Of a stretch of DNA of 13,021 nt, positions 1-11,409 are shown one piece after another. The translations under genes were made by a program, and so were the position numbers. Under the pieces are notes generated by a model that saw only the letters and a list, made by a program, of their open reading frames with translations, had not been told where the DNA came from and made no database searches. Position 1 is the first letter of the stretch. The number at the start of each line of letters is the position of its first letter. This DNA comes from JANYJJ01 sp038241115 (GTDB lineage: Bacteria > Pseudomonadota > Gammaproteobacteria > Burkholderiales > Burkholderiaceae_C): the NCBI GenBank assembly GCA_038241115.1, contig JBBRGA010000095.1:1-13021 (forward strand), read 5' to 3'.

Positions 1-5091
<5,091 letters not shown>

Positions 5092-5199
5092 TGAATCAGT
5101 GATTGCAAACGTTGAACACCGCGTCAAACCGCCTGAGGGCTGTTTCCATGACCGTGCACCAACGGACTGCCGCGCTATTACGCAACCACCGACCCTGCT

Positions 5200-5568
5200 T
5201 TGGCCCCACTGGTGACGCTGATGCAACAAGACAGCGCGCTAGTGCGCACGTTGCGCGATGGGTTGCAGGGGCTGACTGGGGTGGACGCGGCCGTGATCTT
5301 TGGCTCGGTAGCGCGCGGCGCGGCTGGGGCCGCCAGTGATTTGGATTTGCTGGTGCTGGGCCGCGCGTCAGAACTCAAGCTCAATGCGGCTTTGAAGCCA
5401 GTAGGCCGCAAATTGGGGCGAGCGGTACATGCCACGGCATGCACCGTGGATTCATTCAAAAACCAATTGCGCGATGGTGAAAGCTTTGCGCTCGGTGTGC
5501 TGCAAGGGCCACGTATTTCGTTGATTGGGGATTTGGATGCTGCGCTCTTTCAAACAGCTGGCCAATGA
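5200..5568 (+). CDS. Nucleotidyltransferase-domain protein, 5'-truncated (lost most of its winged helix)
   Basis: A 122-residue protein of the polymerase-beta/MNT nucleotidyltransferase superfamily. The signature GSVARG (residues 35-40) followed by SDLDLLV (46-52) gives the metal-binding DxD pair D47/D49; a third acidic residue is not evident. Full members are about 200 residues with an N-terminal winged helix. In-frame codons at 5161-5199, just before the start, read NGLPRYYATTDPA, which looks like the wing of that domain, but a stop at 5149-5151 and the uvrA end at 5091 leave no room for the rest. I therefore read it as a 5'-truncated remnant. The start is uncertain: TTG 5200 has no ribosome site, while ATG 5221 has GGTGA five bases upstream and would give 115 residues. 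Such proteins are usually paired with HEPN-type partners and act as antitoxin-like modifiers; activity here is doubtful. Confidence 0.7.
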   Translation: MAPLVTLMQQDSALVRTLRDGLQGLTGVDAAVIFGSVARGAAGAASDLDLLVLGRASELKLNAALKPVGRKLGRAVHATACTVDSFKNQLRDGESFALGVLQGPRISLIGDLDAALFQTAGQ

Positions 5569-5659
5569 GCCGGATGCGCCGCTAAAACCACTGGCGGCAA
5601 ATGCCCGCGACGTGGTGGCGTGGCTGCAAGCCGCTCAGGTGAAGTTGAACGACGCGTAA
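5537..5659 (+). CDS. 40-residue reading frame overlapping the nucleotidyltransferase; possible HEPN-partner stub
   Basis: ATG 5537 is preceded by GGGGA with good spacing, and the frame overlaps the nucleotidyltransferase end by 32 bases, the layout expected of a co-translated partner. The peptide starts MLRSFKQLAN and ends AAQVKLNDA before TAA at 5657-5659. Proteins encoded just after wHTH-nucleotidyltransferases in proteobacteria often begin with a similar MLR/LK-F-L segment and continue as HEPN-like four-helix proteins of 120-160 residues. Here the frame stops after about one helix, and neither other frame downstream shows a convincing continuation. It may be a decayed gene, or not a gene at all. 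The family link is from remembered resemblance only. Confidence 0.35.
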   Translation: MLRSFKQLANEPDAPLKPLAANARDVVAWLQAAQVKLNDA

Positions 5660-5779
5660 GCAACTGCGCACCGCTGTGCGGTGACGCCCGCGCGGTGGCT
5701 GCCACGGCCAAGGCGGCCGACGTCGCCGCATCAGGCCACAGCAACTGGCCCTGCCGCAAGCGTTTGATCGCAGCGGCGG
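5660..5779. other. Convergent intergenic spacer with a short hairpin, no clear terminator
   Basis: This 120-base stretch separates the + strand nucleotidyltransferase remnant from the 3' end of the - strand operon. It contains a 6-bp perfect hairpin, CACCGC-TGT-GCGGTG (5669-5683), but no T-tract on either side, so a classical intrinsic terminator is not supported on either strand. Nothing else recognisable is present. Confidence 0.4.
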
Positions 5780-6781
5780 TCAGGGCAGCAGGATGATCTT
5801 GGCTGAAGCGGTATTGCCGCTGTCGAGGTCGATGAAGGCTTGTGGGCCTTCGCTCAAGCGGCGCTCTTCGACCCAGCTCAAGTCGCCGAATGCGCCGTTG
5901 TGCAGCGCGGCCACGGTGGCGCGCAGGTCGGCGGTGGTGTAGGTGTAGGTGCCTAGCAGGGTGATCTCTGACAACGTGAGTTTGCGCATGTCAATTTCGC
6001 TGGCCCAGTCTTGCAGGCCCACGTGCATGACCACGCCGCCGGGCTTGACGGCGCTGAAGGCTTGCGTGCGCGTGAGCTTGGCACCGACGGCGTCGATCAC
6101 CACATCGAAGCTCGACTCTGCCGGTGGACTCGAGCGCGGGTCGATGACTTGGCACTGCGTGTGCAGCGCCACCGCATCGCGCCGCAGTGAATTCAGCTCA
6201 GCCAACACCACGCGGCGCGCGCCCAAGTGGCGCAGCAGCAGCGCCGACAGCATGCCGATGGCACCACCGCCGATGATGAGCACCTGGCACTCGTGGATCG
6301 GACGCGCCAGCGCCCGAATCGTCAGATTCACAGCGTGCCACGCAGTGGCGGCGGGTTCGGTCAGCGCGGCAGCGCGGGCCGACAAATCCTGCGGCATGGC
6401 GATCAAAGACGCCGCCGGGATGCTCATGAATTCAGCAAACGCACCGGGCCGCGTCATGCCGACCATGGTGCGGTTGGCGCACAGGTTGTTGCGGCCTTGT
6501 ACGCAGTATTCGCAAACGCCGCAGGTGATGAGCGGGTTGCCGGTAAAACGCGTGCCCACCGCAAAGCCGGGGGCAGCCGTTTGCGCGATGCAGCCCACAA
6601 ATTCGTGCCCCAACACCAGGCCCGGTTTGCGCCGCGGATCGTGCCCATGCCACGCGTGCATATCGGAGCCGCAGATGCCCACGGCTTCAATTTTCAGCAC
6701 CACTTCACCGGCCGCAAGCTCGGGCATCGGGCGCTCTTGCAATTGCACTTCGAGCGGTTGGGTGTAGACAAGGGCTTTCAT
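5780..6781 (-). CDS. Zinc-dependent medium-chain alcohol dehydrogenase
   Basis: A 333-residue, full-length MDR-superfamily alcohol/polyol dehydrogenase, cytosolic and NAD(P)-dependent. Catalytic zinc ligands are C37, H59-E60 (in GHE) and probably E142 (TEPAA). The structural zinc site is complete: C87, C90, C93 and C101. The Rossmann motif GGGAIG is at 171-176, and E195 at the end of the second beta strand favours NAD over NADP. The start at 6781 gives the ATGA overlap with the aminotransferase stop and the usual MKALV opening of the family. It is the last gene of the operon. Relatives include sorbitol, threonine and butanediol dehydrogenases, so the substrate cannot be read from sequence; context suggests an alcohol of the operon's imported compound, for example a sulfopropanediol-type 2-hydroxyl. 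Confidence 0.9.
   Translation of the reverse strand: MKALVYTQPLEVQLQERPMPELAAGEVVLKIEAVGICGSDMHAWHGHDPRRKPGLVLGHEFVGCIAQTAAPGFAVGTRFTGNPLITCGVCEYCVQGRNNLCANRTMVGMTRPGAFAEFMSIPAASLIAMPQDLSARAAALTEPAATAWHAVNLTIRALARPIHECQVLIIGGGAIGMLSALLLRHLGARRVVLAELNSLRRDAVALHTQCQVIDPRSSPPAESSFDVVIDAVGAKLTRTQAFSAVKPGGVVMHVGLQDWASEIDMRKLTLSEITLLGTYTYTTADLRATVAALHNGAFGDLSWVEERRLSEGPQAFIDLDSGNTASAKIILLP
6778..6781 (-). promoter_or_regulatory. ATGA stop/start overlap coupling aminotransferase to alcohol dehydrogenase
   Basis: On the - strand the aminotransferase TGA (6780-6778) overlaps the dehydrogenase ATG (6781-6779). The bases just before the ATG read ACCACCTC, which contains no purine-rich ribosome site and even resembles the anti-Shine-Dalgarno sequence. 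Translation of the dehydrogenase therefore probably depends on reinitiation by ribosomes finishing the aminotransferase. Confidence 0.7.
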
Positions 6782-8130
6782 GAGGTGGTTTCGTGGGTTG
6801 CTGTTGCGGTTGCGGTTGCCGTGATGGCTTGGCGCAGCGCATCGGTCATGCGCTGGATGTCGGCGGTGGTGGAAATGAAAGGTGGCGCGAGGATCAGCGT
6901 GTCACCGGGCGCGCGGGTGAGCACGCCGTGATCGAACGCCGCCGCCTGCGCCCGCGCGCCGCGCAGTCCCGGGGCCTGCGCGTCGGGCGCCAGTTCAATG
7001 CCGGCGGCCAGGCCGATGTTGCGGATGCTGACCACGCCGGGCGCGTCGGCCAGGCTGTGCACGATGGCTTCGAATTGCGGTGCGAGTGCCTGCACCCGCT
7101 GCGGCAGCTGTTCCTCTTCCAAAACGTCGAGCATGGCAAGCCCGGCGGCGCAGGCCAGCGGATGGCCCGAGCAGGTGTAGCCATGCATCAGCTCTGACAA
7201 ATGCGCCGGGCCGTGCATCAGCGCGTCGTGCAACTCGCGCTTGACGATCACACCGCCCAGCGGCGCGGCACCGTTGCTTACGGTCTTGGCGAAGACGATC
7301 ATGTCGGGCACCACGCCCAGCGCCTGCGCCGCAAACATCGCGCCCAGGCGGCCGAAGCCGGTGATGACTTCGTCAAATATCAACAGCAGCCGGTGCCGGT
7401 CGCAAATGTCGCGTAGGCGCTGCAAATAGCCCACCGGTGGAACCAGCACGCCGGTCGAGCCTGCCACCGGCTCGACCACCACGGCCGCGATGTTCGACGC
7501 ATCGTGAAGCGCAATGATGCGGGTTTCCAACTCGTCGGCCATCTCGGCACCGGTGAGCGCCTGACCGCGCCCGAAGCCCTGCGCCGTGCCGTTCCAGAGC
7601 GGGTCCCAAGTGGCGCGCAAATGGTCGGTGCGCAGCATGGCGTTGCCGAAGGCGCGGCGGTTGTTGGTCATGCCGCCGACAGAAATTCCGCCGAAACCCA
7701 CTCCGTGAAAAGCACGCTCGCGGCCAATGAACAAATTGCGATGGCCTTCGCCGCGCGCGCGCCACACGGCCAGCGCCATCTTCATTGCGGTGTCGATGCC
7801 CTCAGACCCGCTGTTGACCAGAAACACGCGGTCCATGCCGGGAGGTGCCAACGCGCCGATGCGCTCGGCCAGCTCGAACGCACCGGCATGACCGACCTGA
7901 AAACTCGATGCGAAATCAAGTGTGTCGATCTGCCGCTTCATGGCCTGCGCAATGCGCGGGTGGCAGTGGCCTGCGCCGACGCACCACAGGCCCGAGGTGC
8001 CGTCGAGCACCTCGCGGCCTTCGGGTGTGCGGTAAGCAATCCCCACCGCAGAGGCGACCAAACGCGGCTGCGCTTTGAACTGACGGTTCGGCGTGTAGGG
8101 CATCCAAAAAGCGTCGTGCGGCGTGTTCAT
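6778..8130 (-). CDS. Class III PLP-dependent aminotransferase (omega-amino acid:pyruvate type)
   Basis: A 450-residue fold-type I aminotransferase of the omega-transaminase group (beta-alanine, taurine or aromatic omega-amine:pyruvate aminotransferases). SGLWCVGAGH (46-55) matches the substrate-binding loop of omega-transaminases. SGSEG (107-111) holds the PLP phosphate, D253 in IFDEV binds the pyridine nitrogen and K282 (FAKTVSNGA) forms the Schiff base. R406, three residues before GD, matches the flipping arginine that accepts the alpha-carboxylate of pyruvate. The usual Tyr of the YHG motif is Phe (FHG, 141-143). The C-terminus has an Ala-Thr repeat tail before HETTS. The gene lies 24 bases after the SDR and overlaps the downstream dehydrogenase by ATGA. 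In a sulfonate operon the amino donor could be taurine-like, but beta-alanine, putrescine-type amines or amino-alcohols are equally possible. Confidence 0.92.
   Translation of the reverse strand: MNTPHDAFWMPYTPNRQFKAQPRLVASAVGIAYRTPEGREVLDGTSGLWCVGAGHCHPRIAQAMKRQIDTLDFASSFQVGHAGAFELAERIGALAPPGMDRVFLVNSGSEGIDTAMKMALAVWRARGEGHRNLFIGRERAFHGVGFGGISVGGMTNNRRAFGNAMLRTDHLRATWDPLWNGTAQGFGRGQALTGAEMADELETRIIALHDASNIAAVVVEPVAGSTGVLVPPVGYLQRLRDICDRHRLLLIFDEVITGFGRLGAMFAAQALGVVPDMIVFAKTVSNGAAPLGGVIVKRELHDALMHGPAHLSELMHGYTCSGHPLACAAGLAMLDVLEEEQLPQRVQALAPQFEAIVHSLADAPGVVSIRNIGLAAGIELAPDAQAPGLRGARAQAAAFDHGVLTRAPGDTLILAPPFISTTADIQRMTDALRQAITATATATATHETTS
6797..6820 (-). repeat. 6-bp tandem repeat at the 3' end of the aminotransferase gene
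   Basis: Four near-identical hexamers (GTTGCT, GTTGCG, GTTGCG, GTTGCC on the + strand) encode an alternating Ala-Thr tail close to the C-terminus. Whole-codon units mean copy-number changes would keep the frame. They sit just upstream of the coupled dehydrogenase start. Confidence 0.8.
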
Positions 8131-8154
8131 GTTTCTTATGGCCCCGGTTGGAAT

Positions 8155-8940
8155 TCAGCGTGCGGTGTAGCCGCCGTCCACCATCAAGGTCTGACCGGTC
8201 ACAAAGGCGCTGGCGTTGCTGGCCAGGAACACGGTGGTGCCGTACAGGTCTTGCAAATCACCGTTGCGACCGACGCAAGTTTGCTGTGCGTGCTTTTGGG
8301 CCAGGCTGTCATTCGCGAACACCGGCGCTGTCAACGCGGTCGGGAAAAATCCTGGGCCAATGGCATTGCAAGTGATGCCGCGCGCGCCCCACTCTTGCGC
8401 CATGGCGCGGGTGAGTTGCACCACGCCGCCTTTGGCCGCGCCGTAAGGCGCGCTGTCGGCGAACGCGCGGTAACTTTGCAATGACGCGATGTTGATGATG
8501 CGGCCCCAACCCCGCGCCGCCATGCCGGGTGCCAGCGCTTGCGCCAGGAAAAACGGTGCGCCCAAATGCAGTGCGAGCTGCGCCTGCCAAGCCTCGGGCG
8601 TGACCTCAGAAAATGCTTGGCGCAAATTGATGCCGGCTGCGTTGACGAGGATGTCGATGTCGCCGCCCGCTTGCGCCACCTCACGCAGTGCGGCCAAGTC
8701 AGAAAGGTCAGCGCTCAGGATGTCGGCCGCAATGCCCTGCGCGTGCAGTTGCGATGCGCTGGCGTGCAGCTCGGCCTCGCGCCGCGCCACCAGCAGCACG
8801 CGCGCCCCGGCCAAGCCCAGCGCGCAAGCCATGGCCGCGCCGATGCCCGAGTTGCCGCCCGTCACCAGCGCCCGCTTGCCGCTCAGGTCGAACAAGGCGC
8901 TCATGCCGCCGACGCCGCCGATGCCGCCAACACCACTCAT
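8155..8940 (-). CDS. Short-chain dehydrogenase/reductase (SDR)
   Basis: A 261-residue classical SDR, cytosolic NAD(P)-dependent alcohol/ketone oxidoreductase. The cofactor motif TGGNSGIG is at 27-34, NAAG at 100-103 and the catalytic S153, Y166, K170 (YGAAK) are all present. Arginines directly after the second strand (VARR, 52-54) are compatible with NADP. The active-site Asn of the usual N-S-Y-K tetrad appears replaced by His (H125 in LALHLGAP). Start choice: ATG 8940 forms an ATGA overlap with the upstream HisD-like gene but adds a Gly-rich 12-residue leader; ATG 8904 gives the family-typical MSALFDLSGK. Neither has a strong ribosome site. It resembles gluconate-5-dehydrogenase/3-oxoacyl-reductase-like SDRs. 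Beside a HisD-like enzyme it could interconvert the 2-hydroxyl and ketone of the same substrate, but this is inference. Confidence 0.9.
   Translation of the reverse strand: MSGVGGIGGVGGMSALFDLSGKRALVTGGNSGIGAAMACALGLAGARVLLVARREAELHASASQLHAQGIAADILSADLSDLAALREVAQAGGDIDILVNAAGINLRQAFSEVTPEAWQAQLALHLGAPFFLAQALAPGMAARGWGRIINIASLQSYRAFADSAPYGAAKGGVVQLTRAMAQEWGARGITCNAIGPGFFPTALTAPVFANDSLAQKHAQQTCVGRNGDLQDLYGTTVFLASNASAFVTGQTLMVDGGYTAR
8905..8931 (-). repeat. 9-bp tandem repeat encoding a Gly-rich SDR leader
   Basis: Three imperfect 9-base units (GCCGCCGAC, GCCGCCGAT, GCCGCCAAC on the + strand) encode the Gly-Gly-Val/Ile leader of the SDR. They lie between the two candidate start codons of that gene. 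The leader would be absent if translation starts at 8904. Confidence 0.75.
8937..8940 (-). promoter_or_regulatory. ATGA stop/start overlap coupling HisD-like gene to SDR
   Basis: The HisD-like TGA (8939-8937) overlaps the ATG at 8940-8938. The upstream bases GTGACGGT give only a weak ribosome-site match. Coupled translation is likely if 8940 is the used start. Confidence 0.6.
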
Positions 8941-10250
8941 ACCGTCACAGGCTCGCCGCGTTGGAAGTGCGCGTCGGGGTAATACTTGGCCAAGCGGTCG
9001 TCGGCGGTGCGCGCATGCGCCTCCATGCCTTCGAGTCGCGAAATGCGCGCCGTGACTTCGCCGATGTCTCGCGCGGCCTCGCGGGTCATGCGCTGCCAGG
9101 TCAAGGTCTTCAAAAACTTGTGGACCGACAAGCCGCCCGAGTAACGCGCAGCGCCCTTGGTGGGCAAGACGTGGTTGGGTCCGCTGGCCTTGTCACCAAA
9201 GGCGACGGTGGTTTCTTCGCCGAGGAAAAGCGAGCCGTAGCAAGTGAGATTGGCAAGCCACCACTCGAGGTCGCGCGTGTGAACCTCCAGGTGCTCGGCG
9301 GCGTATCGGTCAGACACAGCCGCCAATTCTTCGCGGCTGTCGCAGACGATGACTTCGCCGTAATCGCGCCATGCTGCGCCGGCCGCGTCGCGCGCGGTCG
9401 GCGGCAGCGCTTCAATCAAAACAGGCACGCGGCGCATCACGTCTTCGGCCAACTCGCGCGAACTGGTGAACAGCCACGCGGGGCTTTCGTGGCCGTGCTC
9501 GGCCTGGCCGACCAGATCGCTGGCGACCAGTGCCGCATCGGCGCTGTCGTCGGCAATCACCGCCACCTCGGACGGCCCGGCGAACACATCAATGCCGACC
9601 TTGCCAAACAGCGCACGCTTGGCCTCGGCCACAAACTTGTTGCCCGGGCCCACGATCACATCGGCGCTGTGGCCCGAGAACAAACCCTGGGCCATGGACG
9701 CGATGGCCTGCACACCACCCAAGGTCATGATGACGTCGGCGCCGGCCTTGTCGAACGCGTACAGAAGGTAGGGATGCATAGCGCCGCCGCGAAACGGCCC
9801 CGAGCAGGCCACGATGGTCTTCACACCCGCCGCCTTGGCCGTGGCCACGCCCATGTAGGCCGAGGCAATGTGCGCATAGCGGCCTGCCGGTGCGTAGCAA
9901 CCCGCCACGTTGACGGGCAGCACCCGCTGCCCGGCGATCACGCCTTTGTGCAGCTCCACCTCGAACTCTTGCAACGAGGCGCGCTGCGCATGTGCAAACG
10001 CAGTGACCTGCGCAATCGCGAAGTCGATGTCGCGCCTGACCTCGGCCGGCACCTCGACGGCGCGGCGGTCGATCTCGGCGCGCGTCAGCACGATGTCGCC
10101 GTCCCAGCCGTCGAGTTTTTTGGCATAGGCGCGAACCGCGTCTTCGCCGTTGGTGCCGATCTCGGTCAGCATTTCAGTCACCACTTTTTGCGCGGTGGCG
10201 GTTTCTGTTTCGGCCGTTTTAGAGGCCTTTTTCAAATAAGTAATGCTCAT
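8937..10250 (-). CDS. Histidinol dehydrogenase-family enzyme, HpsN (sulfopropanediol dehydrogenase)-like
   Basis: A 437-residue member of the HisD family, zinc- and NAD-dependent four-electron dehydrogenases that oxidise a primary alcohol through an aldehyde to a carboxylate. Counterparts of the E. coli HisD residues are all visible: zinc ligands Q249, H252, D353 and H412, and catalytic E319-H320. The NAD-site region holds GPGNKFVAEAK (201-211) and FAGPSE (223-228). It is unlikely to serve histidine synthesis: no his genes are near, and it sits in a catabolic operon behind a sulfonate-type importer. Its opening MSITYLKKAS and the segments YGSLFLGEETTVAFGDKASG and HVLPT resemble HpsN, which oxidises (S)-2,3-dihydroxypropane-1-sulfonate to (R)-sulfolactate in Cupriavidus and Ruegeria. 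Other HisD-like polyol dehydrogenases are the alternative. The HpsN comparison is from memory, without an alignment. Confidence 0.88.
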   Translation of the reverse strand: MSITYLKKASKTAETETATAQKVVTEMLTEIGTNGEDAVRAYAKKLDGWDGDIVLTRAEIDRRAVEVPAEVRRDIDFAIAQVTAFAHAQRASLQEFEVELHKGVIAGQRVLPVNVAGCYAPAGRYAHIASAYMGVATAKAAGVKTIVACSGPFRGGAMHPYLLYAFDKAGADVIMTLGGVQAIASMAQGLFSGHSADVIVGPGNKFVAEAKRALFGKVGIDVFAGPSEVAVIADDSADAALVASDLVGQAEHGHESPAWLFTSSRELAEDVMRRVPVLIEALPPTARDAAGAAWRDYGEVIVCDSREELAAVSDRYAAEHLEVHTRDLEWWLANLTCYGSLFLGEETTVAFGDKASGPNHVLPTKGAARYSGGLSVHKFLKTLTWQRMTREAARDIGEVTARISRLEGMEAHARTADDRLAKYYPDAHFQRGEPVTV

Positions 10251-10290
10251 TGGCGGCTCATTTTTTGCTCAGCAGTAGATTTTTAAAAGT

Positions 10291-11346
10291 TCACTTGGCG
10301 TTGTTGGCGAACTCGCGCAATTTGGGGTCGGCTTGCACCCGCTTCATGTACGCGTCAGTGATGAAGTCGGTCGACTGCGGCACGCTTTGCACGGCGCCGG
10401 TACCGCGCATGAAGATGGAAATCTGGCCAAACCAGACGTCCATGTCGGAGTTGCCGCGAGTGCGGTCCATGCGTGCCAGCTGACTGTTCAAGTCAAAAGT
10501 AGGCCGTGTGTCGAACTCTTTTTTCATTGACGCGTCGCTGATGCTGACACCGCCCTTGTCGTAGAAGGCTTTCATCATGGCGATGGCTTCTGGCTTGTGC
10601 GCGTTGGCCCATTTCCAGGCGCGCAAATAAACGGCCAAGAACTTGGCGACGTTCTCGGGGTTTTGCTCGGCGTATTCGCCGCGCGCAATCAACGCACCGG
10701 GCACCACCACGCCGCCGTCTTTGCCGCTGCACAGCAGCTTGGCCCCGGCCTTTTCTTCCAGCGTGTAGATGTTGGGAGCCCACACGCCGGCCAGGTCAGC
10801 ATTGTTGGACGACACCGCTGAAATAATTTCAGCCTGGCCCATGTTCTTGATGGTCACGTCGGCCTTGCTGAGGCCGTATTTTTTCAAGCACGACTGCACC
10901 GCGTAATCGCCAGTGGAGTTGGCCGTCAGCACGATGGTTTGGCCTTTCATGCTTTGCGGCGACTTCATGATCTGGTCGGCCAATTCTTTGCGCACCAGCA
11001 GCGCATTGCCGGCCGACTCGTCGTTGGTGATGCCGATGGTTTTGATACCGAAACGCACGTGCCCCAACACCGCAGGCACCGAGCCGGTGCCGCCCACGTC
11101 CCACGACTTCGATGCCGACGCGGCGATTTGCGGCACGCCCGCCGGGAAGGTAGAAAACACCGGCTTCAGGCCCACCTCCGCCCACCAGCCTTTTTCAGTG
11201 GCGATGTGAAACGGCAAGGCCCAGTAAAGCGCCGGCTGGTAGCTGACTTTGATCTCGGTCAGCGTCTGAGCGCTGAGCGTGCCAGCGGCAAACAATGTGG
11301 CGGCGAAAACAAGGGCGTGGGCACGCAGATTTTTAGAAACGGTCAT
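10291..11346 (-). CDS. ABC transporter periplasmic substrate-binding protein (SsuA/TauA/NMT1 type)
   Basis: A 351-residue periplasmic binding protein of the nitrate/sulfonate/taurine group. The signal peptide has K5 and R8 in the n-region, a hydrophobic core ALVFAATLFAAG and probable cleavage after LSA (26/27). The mature start TEIKVSYQPALYWALPFHIA followed by EKGWWAEVGL is characteristic of the SsuA-like fold, as is the VPQIAASASKSWDVG stretch that follows. Start at 11346 is chosen because AGGAG (11358-11354) lies seven bases upstream and the signal peptide begins there; an in-frame ATG at 11397 would add 17 residues ahead of it. It captures the operon's substrate and delivers it to the permease encoded upstream. 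The class covers sulfonates, taurine, nitrate, pyrimidine precursors and aromatic acids, so ligand identity is open. Confidence 0.92.
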   Translation of the reverse strand: MTVSKNLRAHALVFAATLFAAGTLSAQTLTEIKVSYQPALYWALPFHIATEKGWWAEVGLKPVFSTFPAGVPQIAASASKSWDVGGTGSVPAVLGHVRFGIKTIGITNDESAGNALLVRKELADQIMKSPQSMKGQTIVLTANSTGDYAVQSCLKKYGLSKADVTIKNMGQAEIISAVSSNNADLAGVWAPNIYTLEEKAGAKLLCSGKDGGVVVPGALIARGEYAEQNPENVAKFLAVYLRAWKWANAHKPEAIAMMKAFYDKGGVSISDASMKKEFDTRPTFDLNSQLARMDRTRGNSDMDVWFGQISIFMRGTGAVQSVPQSTDFITDAYMKRVQADPKLREFANNAK

Positions 11347-11353
11347 GGCAGTT

Positions 11354-11358
11354 CTCCT
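11354..11358 (-). promoter_or_regulatory. Strong ribosome binding site of the substrate-binding protein gene
   Basis: The - strand reads TCAGGAGAACTGCC directly before ATG 11346: a perfect AGGAG core with 7-base spacing. It is the strongest ribosome site in the operon, fitting the need for an excess of binding protein over the membrane complex, and it fixes the start codon. Confidence 0.85.
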
Positions 11359-11366
11359 GAGTGGGT

Positions 11367-11380
11367 AAGTTGAAAGTTGA
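11367..11380. repeat. 7-bp tandem repeat in the ATPase-binding protein gap
   Basis: Two perfect copies of AAGTTGA lie in the 63-base gap between the ATPase stop and the binding-protein start, upstream of its ribosome site. This is the widest gap in the operon. No hairpin or promoter is obvious. Confidence 0.6.
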
Positions 11381-11409
11381 AGCGTTAAAGATCTCAAGGT
11401 GCGGTCGAA

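Noticed and set aside
5669..5683. Hairpin CACCGC-TGT-GCGGTG as a bidirectional terminator
   Set aside because: Only 6 bp, no T-tract on either strand; such short GC hairpins are common in this base composition.
7504..8484. A 326-codon + strand frame opposite the aminotransferase and SDR
   Set aside because: Antisense shadow of GC-rich codon bias; no domain motif and no ribosome site with good context.
8688..10286. A long open frame on the + strand opposite the HisD-like and SDR genes
   Set aside because: It has no recognisable domain, is rich in Arg/His/Ala as expected of antisense frames in GC-rich genes, and overlaps two genes with complete catalytic motifs.
11346..11397. An upstream in-frame ATG at 11397 for the substrate-binding protein
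   Set aside because: It would place 17 residues before a clean signal peptide and ignore the perfect AGGAG site seven bases before ATG 11346.
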